From Flavobacterium pectinovorum (GTDB lineage: Bacteria; Bacteroidota; Bacteroidia; Flavobacteriales; Flavobacteriaceae), in the NCBI RefSeq assembly GCF_006438875.1, contig NZ_RCZH01000007.1:111891-175890 (forward strand): DNA of 64,000 nt. The letters are read 5' to 3'. The notes beneath the pieces are model-generated. The model made no database searches. It had not been told where the DNA came from and saw only the letters and a program-made list of their open reading frames with translations. The position numbers and the translations under genes were made by a program. The stretch's first letter is position 1. Each line of letters opens with the position of its first letter. Below are positions 57,753-64,000 of the stretch, piece by piece.

Positions 57753-58389
57753 AGAAGCAAAAATTGGATTAATTGGTTTTGGAAGTGTTGGAAAGCAATT
57801 ATACAATACATTATTAGAAAACAATTACTCAGAAGAAAATATCTACATTTTTGCGGATGATATTGATATTAATACGAATGAGAGGAGATTTGGATTTAAT
57901 GATTTTAAATTAGATGTTTTTAATGATTTACTTTTTATACCCACGTTGGGATATTTGAGTAAAAATTTAAAATATGATATTTTAAACTATTTAAATGAAA
58001 AAAAACGAAATATTTTCACGTTCATACATCCATCAGCTTTTGTAAGTAAAAATGCTAAAATTGGAAAAGGAGTTATCATTTATCCTCTTTGTAACATAGA
58101 TCAAGGAGTTGTAATAGAAGATGGAACAATAATTTTAAATTCATCGATAATTGCTCATGACACTCATATTGGTAAATGTACATATATTGCCCCTGGAGTA
58201 TGTTTAAGCGGATTTATTAGTGTTGGAGAACTTTCCTTCATTGGGACGGGTGCAACAGTTGCTAATAACATTGTAGTCGGGCGAAATAGTACAATTGCTA
58301 TAGGAACTTGTTTAACAAAGGATATTGCACCAGATAGTTTTGTGATAGGAAATCCATTCAAGCATAAAGAAAAGATTATACTGTATTAA
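57742..58389 (+). CDS. NeuD/PglD-like acyltransferase (left-handed beta helix)
   Basis: The 215-residue protein has an N-terminal Rossmann part (KIGLIGFGSVGKQLYNTLLENN) and C-terminal hexapeptide repeats from about residue 90 (KNAKIGKGVIIYPLCNIDQGVVIEDGTIILNSSIIAHDTHIGKCTYIAPGVCLSG). This is the architecture of NeuD and PglD, which acetylate sugars or nucleotide sugars. It may perform the acetylation normally done by PseH, which is not seen. It overlaps the pseG end by 11 bases. Confidence 0.88.
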   Translation: MIYKEAKIGLIGFGSVGKQLYNTLLENNYSEENIYIFADDIDINTNERRFGFNDFKLDVFNDLLFIPTLGYLSKNLKYDILNYLNEKKRNIFTFIHPSAFVSKNAKIGKGVIIYPLCNIDQGVVIEDGTIILNSSIIAHDTHIGKCTYIAPGVCLSGFISVGELSFIGTGATVANNIVVGRNSTIAIGTCLTKDIAPDSFVIGNPFKHKEKIILY

Positions 58390-58412
58390 TTTAATTAAAG
58401 AATCTAGATCTA

Positions 58413-59099
58413 TTGAGAAAAATTATTATTATCACTGGTGCAAATAGAGGTTTAGGTAAAGCTCTCGTTGATTTATCATTGAATGATAAAGAGTCGAAAA
58501 TTATTTCTATTTCCAGATCTTTACATGACGATCATGTAGACGTAAGTTCAGATAAGTTAATATTGGTAAAAACAGATTTAGCAGAACCCTTTTCTGCAAC
58601 ATTTATTGAAGTTTTAAAAAAGGAGATGCTAGAAAACAGTATTCTTTATTATTTTAATAACGCTAGTATAATTTTGCCTATCGATAAAATAAGTAGTTTT
58701 GAAATAGCAGATGTTAATAGATCAATTAATGTCAATATAAATTTTCCTGTAAATTTGATAAATTCACTTTTATCTAATTTTAAGAGTAATGGGATCGTAC
58801 TAATTAATATTACTTCCGGAGCTGGTAATAATGCAATACTACATTGGTCATTATACTGCTCAGCTAAAGCTTATATGAAGATGTTTTTTAAAGTTTTGGA
58901 GGATGAGAATAGAAATAATAATAAACTTAAAATTTTCAGTATAGATCCGGGAGTACTAGATACTAAAATGCAACAAGATATCAGAAATAATGAATTTCCA
59001 GAAAAGCAGTATTTTGACTCTTTAAAAGAGGATAATAGATTAATTAAAGCCGAAGATGCAGCAAAAAAAATATTTATTGAAATTAATTTAGATTTATGA
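58413..59099 (+). CDS. Short-chain dehydrogenase/reductase, TTG start
   Basis: The 228-residue protein has the Rossmann motif IIIITGANRGLGKALVDLS, and the catalytic Ser/Tyr/Lys in NITSGAGNNAILHWSLYCSAKAY. The start codon is TTG: an in-frame stop lies 7 bases upstream and no other start precedes the Rossmann motif. The oxidoreductase may alter the sugar or a precursor. It overlaps the following gene by 4 bases. Confidence 0.88.
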   Translation: MRKIIIITGANRGLGKALVDLSLNDKESKIISISRSLHDDHVDVSSDKLILVKTDLAEPFSATFIEVLKKEMLENSILYYFNNASIILPIDKISSFEIADVNRSINVNINFPVNLINSLLSNFKSNGIVLINITSGAGNNAILHWSLYCSAKAYMKMFFKVLEDENRNNNKLKIFSIDPGVLDTKMQQDIRNNEFPEKQYFDSLKEDNRLIKAEDAAKKIFIEINLDL

Positions 59100-59791
59100 A
59101 GATTGCAGTTATTTCGGATATTCACGGTAATCATTATGCTTTGGAAGAAGTTTTAAATGATGCAAGAAAAATTGGAATTGAAAAATTTTTTGTTTTAGGT
59201 GATATTGTAGGATATTATTATCATCCTGAAAAGGTTTTGAAAATGCTTTCAGAGTGGGATTATGAGATTGTTAAGGGAAATCATGAAGTAATCTTGCAAG
59301 ATTTATTTGAAAAAAAAATAGATCCGGAAAAACTTGTTCAAAAATATGGTAGAGGACACGAATATGCTTTAAAAAATATTGATGGAGAAACATTGAATTG
59401 GTTATTTTCGCTGCCAATACAAAAATCAATTACAATAGAGAATGTTTCTTTTCAATTAAATCATGGAAGCTCGGAAAGTATTGATGAGTATCTATATCCT
59501 GATTCACCACATGATCAATTAGAAAAATGTAATTCAAGTATGCATGATTTTGTACTTATAGGTCATTCGCACTATTCATTTTCATTTAGATGTACTAATA
59601 GTACTTTAATAAATTGTGGCTCAGTTGGTCAATCAAGACAAAAAGGAGGTCATGCATATTGGGTTGTAATCAATACAGATAATAAAAGCTATGAGGTAAA
59701 AGTATCCCCATATAATCCAAGTAAACTAATTGAAGAAATTAAAGAAATAGAATCTAGGATTGGATATTCTTCTAAGGTCTTATTAAGATAA
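59096..59791 (+). CDS. Metallophosphoesterase (YfcE-like)
   Basis: The 231-residue protein has the calcineurin-type metal ligands: Asp8 and His10 in SDIHGNH, Asp36 in LGDIVGY, Asn62/His63 in KGNHE, His123 and the pair His157/His159 in GHSHY. It hydrolyses phosphomonoesters or diesters with unknown substrate. It may remove the phosphate left after the synthase step or act on a nucleotide. It is translationally coupled to the SDR gene. Confidence 0.9.
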   Translation: MKIAVISDIHGNHYALEEVLNDARKIGIEKFFVLGDIVGYYYHPEKVLKMLSEWDYEIVKGNHEVILQDLFEKKIDPEKLVQKYGRGHEYALKNIDGETLNWLFSLPIQKSITIENVSFQLNHGSSESIDEYLYPDSPHDQLEKCNSSMHDFVLIGHSHYSFSFRCTNSTLINCGSVGQSRQKGGHAYWVVINTDNKSYEVKVSPYNPSKLIEEIKEIESRIGYSSKVLLR

Positions 59792-59839
59792 TGTATAATA
59801 TAAAAAAATAGCAGCTTAGCGAAGCTTTATTTAAAATTT

Positions 59840-60787
59840 ATGATAAAAGAAAAAATAAATATATTAGTAACAGGTTGTGGTGGAGATATTGGACAAAGTA
59901 TTGGTAAAATACTCAATGAATACCATTTAGTAAATAATTTATACGGCTGTGATATTTCTGATAAGAATGCAGGAAAATTTATTTATAATAATTTTTTCTT
60001 AGGTCTTCGATTTAGTGATTTAAATTATATAAATAATTTACAAAAAATAGTTGTTGAAAAAGATATTGATTTAATTATTCCAATTTCTGAACCAGAATTG
60101 AGGTTTTTTTCAGAAAAGGGAATAAATAAAATTGGGAAAGCCGAATTAATTTTGGCATCTGCAATGGCACTCAAAGTTGGTTTTGACAAATTAAGTACAG
60201 CAAATTTTTTAAAAGAAAATAATCTGCCTTATCCTATAACTGAATTAATTGAAAATGTTGAAGAACCTGCAACGTTTCCTGTTATATTAAAATCTCGAAC
60301 TGGTTCAGGAAGTTCAAATGTTAGCATAGTTGAAGATTTAGATACTTTTATTTCAATAAAAAAGCATAATCCGGATTTTATTGTTCAAGAATTTTTGGAA
60401 GGGCAAAATGGAGAATATACATGCGGGGTTTTTAGAGGTAAAAATGGACTTATAAGATCAATTATTCTCAAAAGAGAATTAATGGGTGGATTTACAGGTT
60501 ATGGCGAAGTCATTGAAGATAAGAGTATTGAAGATTTATTGTCTAAATTAGCTGAAAAAATCAATTTAGTAGGAAGTATTAATGCCCAATTAAGACTTAC
60601 AAAGAAAGGACCTGTGGTTTTTGAAATTAATCCACGGTTTTCAAGTACAGTTAGGTTTAGACACTTATTTGGTTTTAAAGATTTAGAATGGTCAATTGAG
60701 GATAAATTAAATTTATCTCTTTCTCAATATCAAAATAATTCAGTAGGAAAAAAATTGTATAAAGGATTTAATGAGTACATTCAATAA
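59840..60787 (+). CDS. ATP-grasp ligase (CarB-like)
   Basis: The 315-residue protein has a pre-ATP-grasp start (ILVTGCGGDIGQSIGKIL) and an ATP-grasp domain from about 115 to 295 (FPVILKSRTGSGSSNVSIVEDL, FIVQEFLEGQNGEYTCGVF, INAQLRLTKKGPVVFEINPRFSSTVRF with Mg-binding Glu/Asn). It joins an amine to a carboxylate using ATP. In this setting the substrate could be the carboxylate of a nonulosonic acid or an amino acid to be attached to the sugar. It ends 1 base before pseI. Confidence 0.85.
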   Translation: MIKEKINILVTGCGGDIGQSIGKILNEYHLVNNLYGCDISDKNAGKFIYNNFFLGLRFSDLNYINNLQKIVVEKDIDLIIPISEPELRFFSEKGINKIGKAELILASAMALKVGFDKLSTANFLKENNLPYPITELIENVEEPATFPVILKSRTGSGSSNVSIVEDLDTFISIKKHNPDFIVQEFLEGQNGEYTCGVFRGKNGLIRSIILKRELMGGFTGYGEVIEDKSIEDLLSKLAEKINLVGSINAQLRLTKKGPVVFEINPRFSSTVRFRHLFGFKDLEWSIEDKLNLSLSQYQNNSVGKKLYKGFNEYIQ

Positions 60788-60788
60788 A

Positions 60789-61841
60789 ATGATGAAAAAA
60801 ATAAATATAGATAAAACCATTATTGGAGAAGGATACCCTTGTTTTATTATCGCAGAACTGTCTGCGAATCATAATGGAAGTATAGAAACCGCAATTGAGA
60901 CAATTAGAGCAGCTAAAAGAGCAGGAGCAGATTGTATAAAATTACAAACATATACTGCAGATACTATTACAATTGATAGTGATAAGGATGATTTCTTGAT
61001 AAAAGGGACTATTTGGGGAGGAAAAAATTTGCATAAACTCTATCAAGAAGCCTATACTCCATGGGAATGGCATGAAGAATTATTTAAAGTAGCTAAAGAA
61101 GAAGGTTTAGTATATTTTTCATCACCTTTTGATAAAAGTGCGGTTGATCTATTGGAAAATCTAAATGTCCCTGCTTATAAAATTGCGTCATTAGAAATTA
61201 CGGATATTCCTTTAATTGAATATGCGGCATCTAAAGGCAAACCAATTATTATTTCGACAGGTATTGCAGAACAAGAAGATATTGAACTTGCAATTGATGC
61301 TTGTAAAAGAGTAGGTAATGATGATATTGTGTTGTTAAAATGTACAACCAGTTATCCTGCGCCAATTGACGAGGCTAATATGTGTATGGTAAAAGATTTG
61401 GCGGAGCGGTATAATGTTATAAGTGGTCTGTCTGATCATACAATGGGTGCAACAGTTCCAATTGTTGCAACGGTTTTTGGCGCAAAAGTTATCGAAAAAC
61501 ATTTTATATTAGATAGATCCATAGGCGGTCCAGATGCTTCCTTTTCTATGAATGAAGAAGAATTTACTGCAATGGTAAAGGCAGTGCGTGAAGCTGAAAG
61601 TGCAATTGGAATTGTTAATTATTCTTTAACAGAAAAGCAAATAGAGGGTAAAGATTTTTCAAGATCTTTATATGTTGTAGAGGACATAAAAGAAGGAGAA
61701 AAATTTACAGAAAAAAACATTCGCTCGATTAGGCCTGGTTATGGAATGCATCCTAAATATTTTAAGGAGGTTTTAGGAAAAAAGGCTGCATTTAACTTGG
61801 AAAAAGGAGATGCATTAAAGTGGGATTACATCATTAATTAA
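60789..61841 (+). CDS. pseI: Pseudaminic acid synthase
   Basis: The protein (350 residues from this start) has FIIAELSANHNGSIETAIETIRAAKRAGADCIKLQTYTADTIT, the Mn ligands in SDHT and EKHF, the PseI-type GGPDASFSM segment, and a C-terminal SAF domain (RSLYVVEDIKEGEKFTEKNIRSIRPGYGMHPKYF). It condenses the PseG product with phosphoenolpyruvate. A start at 60771 would add six residues and overlap the ATP-grasp gene by 17 bases; ATG at 60789 or 60792 is preferred by similarity of the N-terminus. Confidence 0.94.
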   Translation: MMKKINIDKTIIGEGYPCFIIAELSANHNGSIETAIETIRAAKRAGADCIKLQTYTADTITIDSDKDDFLIKGTIWGGKNLHKLYQEAYTPWEWHEELFKVAKEEGLVYFSSPFDKSAVDLLENLNVPAYKIASLEITDIPLIEYAASKGKPIIISTGIAEQEDIELAIDACKRVGNDDIVLLKCTTSYPAPIDEANMCMVKDLAERYNVISGLSDHTMGATVPIVATVFGAKVIEKHFILDRSIGGPDASFSMNEEEFTAMVKAVREAESAIGIVNYSLTEKQIEGKDFSRSLYVVEDIKEGEKFTEKNIRSIRPGYGMHPKYFKEVLGKKAAFNLEKGDALKWDYIIN

Positions 61842-61851
61842 ATTAAGGTAT

Positions 61852-62877
61852 ATGAAACTAAAATTACTAAATTTCCTGTTTATATTGATATTTTGTTTTT
61901 CTTGTACTGCACAAGATGAAGATGATTCTACAAAAGTAATTACAAAAAGAATTACTAATAATCAGGGGCTTAGTAATGCTTTTACTGATTTAGTTTTTTT
62001 TGACAATAATTGGTTCCTTTCTTTCAGAGAATCAGATAAGCACGCACTCGGACGTGATGGTATTGTGAAAATTTTAAGCAGTCCCGATGGTGCTAAATGG
62101 AATTTAGTTAAAGAGTATCAGGTTGATAATTTAGATTTACGAGATGCAATGTTCGCAGTTAATGGCAATAAATTAATGACATATGTTCACGGTTCAAGAT
62201 ATGATGGAACAACTTTAGCCGTATTTAAAGATTTTAAATCAGACTATGTTAAAGGACAAGGTTGGAATAATTTGCAAGCCGTTGTTTTAGATAAAAGAAA
62301 AGGATATACCAGTAAAATTGAAGGCAATCAGGCTTGGCCATGGAAAATTACCTGGTACAAGGGAAGTGCATATTCATTTGCTTACGGAAAAGATGGTTTT
62401 TTTGATTTTTATAGAAGTACAGATGCTCTGAATTTTCAGAATATGTTTTTTGACCAGACTATTAAAGGAATACCTACAGAGGCAACTTTAAAAGTTGATG
62501 ATAAAGGAGTGTTTTATGTTGTTTCAAGAAGAGATGGTGGATCGGCAATTATTGGAAAATCGACAAATTCAGGAGCGACATTTGAATGGTTTGGAGAAAT
62601 TCCTATTTATAGTTTTGGAGGACCAGATTTCGTGTTTTATAAAGACGGTTTGTTGATAAGTGGAAGAGAAGACCATAAAGTTATTTTGGGATATTATAAT
62701 TTAAAGACTAATCAATATAAAAAAGTTTATACCTTAAAAAGCGGAGGAGATTGCTCATACCCAGGGATGGTTCTGAGAGATAATACTCTCTGGATGAGCT
62801 ATTATTCAGGACACGAAAATCAAGCAGGTACCTCAATTTATCTTTCGCAAATAGATTTAAGCACACTTACATTTTAA
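61852..62877 (+). CDS. Sialidase-like beta-propeller lipoprotein
   Basis: The 341-residue protein starts MKLKLLNFLFILIFCFSC, with a lipobox Cys at 18, so it is probably surface- or periplasm-anchored. Asp-box-like motifs of a six-bladed propeller are seen: SSPDGAKW (76-83), STDALNF and STNSGATF. FLSFRES (Arg59) could be the first Arg of a sialidase triad. It lies 10 bases after pseI, so it may recognise or cut the nonulosonic acid made here. No enzymatic role is proven. Confidence 0.6.
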   Translation: MKLKLLNFLFILIFCFSCTAQDEDDSTKVITKRITNNQGLSNAFTDLVFFDNNWFLSFRESDKHALGRDGIVKILSSPDGAKWNLVKEYQVDNLDLRDAMFAVNGNKLMTYVHGSRYDGTTLAVFKDFKSDYVKGQGWNNLQAVVLDKRKGYTSKIEGNQAWPWKITWYKGSAYSFAYGKDGFFDFYRSTDALNFQNMFFDQTIKGIPTEATLKVDDKGVFYVVSRRDGGSAIIGKSTNSGATFEWFGEIPIYSFGGPDFVFYKDGLLISGREDHKVILGYYNLKTNQYKKVYTLKSGGDCSYPGMVLRDNTLWMSYYSGHENQAGTSIYLSQIDLSTLTF

Positions 62878-62924
62878 ATTTATTTTACAATAATATTTCA
62901 CTATCAAAGTGAAATGCAGTTTTT

Positions 62925-64000
62925 ATGTTTAAAAAAATAATCTCGCACAGTTTAATATATGGTTTAGCTCCATTTATCCCCAAAGTTATTAATTTATTGA
63001 TGCTGCCAATTTTTACGGCAGTTTTAAATCCAGTAGATTATGGTGTTCAGTCATTATTAAATTCAAGTATGGGATTAATTGGTGTACTGGCAATGCTAGG
63101 CTTAAATCTTCCTTTAACCAATGTTTTTTTTAAACACAATTATCACTATAAAAAAAGATGGGGCCAATTTTACGGTTTTTTAAATTTATGGATGGTAATA
63201 TATGCTGTTTTATTAGCTGGAATAATTTACTGTATTGTCCCCATAGAAGCTCAGGAAAATGTATTCTTGATAATCGTATTTAATGTTGTACCAATTGTTT
63301 TATTTGGCCCAACTGCTGATATTGGTCAATTATATTATCAACTTAATCAGCAGCCAAAACAGGTAGTTATCAGAACTGTAATTGTATCATTTATTACAAT
63401 TGTTTTAAATTACGTGACCATCGTAATATTGAATCTGCATTATATGGGATGGTTCTTTTCCACTTGTGTTTCAACATTATTATTAAACGCATCTTATTGG
63501 TATCCATTGCACTACAAACTGAATATAAGGCCAATTTATCATTTTAAGACATTAGTAATTAAGAAAGGGTTAAAGGTTTCTTTGCCTATGATTCCCCACT
63601 ATTATGGTTCTTTTTTACTTGGGTCGGTTGATAGTTTAATATTAAAATATTATACAGTAGCCACAGTTCAAATCGGCTTTTATGGTTTTGCAGCAACATT
63701 TGGCAATTTAACAGCTCTATTTGTTGGAGCCATCAATACTGCAATAAGTCCAATACTATTTCAAATGATGAGTAACAAGCAATATTTATCCATTCGTAAT
63801 TTAATTTGGGCGATACAAGGATGTTTTTTAATTGCTGTAACTGTGGGCTGTATGTGGATGAAAGAAATTTTTCAAATCGTGGTTAAAAATGATCATCTGC
63901 AAACAACATATTTTTTAGCCATTGTCTTTATTATGGGCCATTCTTATAGACCTATGTATTTTGGTTCAGGAAGTTTTTTATTTTACAATGAAAAAACCCG
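62925..64000 (+). CDS. Wzx-type polysaccharide flippase (partial)
   Basis: The gene is open to the right edge, giving 358 residues so far. It starts MFKKIISHSLIYGLAPFIPKVI and has many hydrophobic segments with few charged residues, typical of Wzx/MVF-superfamily flippases (usually about 420-500 residues). KVSLPMIPHYYGSFLLGSVDSLIL is the characteristic region. It moves lipid-linked repeat units across the inner membrane. It marks the continuation of the locus beyond the window. Confidence 0.88.
   Translation, partial: MFKKIISHSLIYGLAPFIPKVINLLMLPIFTAVLNPVDYGVQSLLNSSMGLIGVLAMLGLNLPLTNVFFKHNYHYKKRWGQFYGFLNLWMVIYAVLLAGIIYCIVPIEAQENVFLIIVFNVVPIVLFGPTADIGQLYYQLNQQPKQVVIRTVIVSFITIVLNYVTIVILNLHYMGWFFSTCVSTLLLNASYWYPLHYKLNIRPIYHFKTLVIKKGLKVSLPMIPHYYGSFLLGSVDSLILKYYTVATVQIGFYGFAATFGNLTALFVGAINTAISPILFQMMSNKQYLSIRNLIWAIQGCFLIAVTVGCMWMKEIFQIVVKNDHLQTTYFLAIVFIMGHSYRPMYFGSGSFLFYNEKT

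Overview
The window is a chromosomal segment of a flavobacterium, probably Flavobacterium or a close relative. The evidence is strong A/T richness, tandem SusC/SusD outer-membrane pairs, promoters of the Bacteroidota type (-7 box TAnnTTTG with a TTG about 20 bases upstream), a near absence of Shine-Dalgarno sequences, and protein sequences typical of the group. I see no tRNA, rRNA, CRISPR array, insertion sequence or phage gene.

Region 1 (1-11152, minus strand): two consecutive SusC/SusD nutrient-uptake pairs (the left SusD is cut by the window edge) and an Omp85-type outer-membrane barrel protein. The two SusC genes share an almost identical upstream leader, signal peptide and N-terminal carboxypeptidase-like domain, but their plug and barrel regions are unrelated in detail.

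Region 2 (11237-28890, plus strand): the translation superoperon. It has a str block (rpsL, rpsG, fusA, then rpsJ in place of tuf) that ends in a strong terminator. The S10, spc and alpha blocks follow (rplC to rplQ, with secY, infA, the short rpmJ and rpoA). Non-coding structures sit at the few wide gaps: ahead of rplC, rpsH, rpsD and rplQ, and between rpsL and rpsG.

Region 3 (28900-37750): single housekeeping genes, mostly separated by clear hairpin terminators: carA, eno, gltA, two neighbouring guanidino-group hydrolases (the second CtlX-like), an XRE regulator, a MarC-type membrane protein, a CoA-binding protein and recR. A perfect 24-bp inverted repeat lies between the two hydrolases, and a complex palindromic element lies upstream of recR.

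Region 4 (37800 to the right edge, plus strand): a surface polysaccharide locus. It opens with an export lipoprotein and a Wzc-type tyrosine kinase. Uronic-acid sugar-nucleotide genes, a NusG-like antiterminator, GDP-mannose and dTDP-sugar genes follow, then a second export/chain-length pair. A nonulosonic (pseudaminic-type) acid cluster comes next: PseB, PseC, a NeuB-like/cytidylyltransferase fusion, a YhcH-type protein, an SGNH hydrolase, PseG, a NeuD-like acyltransferase, an SDR, a metallophosphoesterase, an ATP-grasp enzyme and PseI. A sialidase-like lipoprotein and a truncated Wzx flippase end the window. No glycosyltransferase or polymerase is visible, so the locus must continue to the right.

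The most interesting part is the nonulosonate cluster. It has two synthase domains, one fused to the activating enzyme, no visible PseH, and a tightly packed set of accessory enzymes (SGNH, SDR, phosphoesterase, ATP-grasp) that the known pathway does not need. This could be an uncharacterised decoration or variant of pseudaminic acid.
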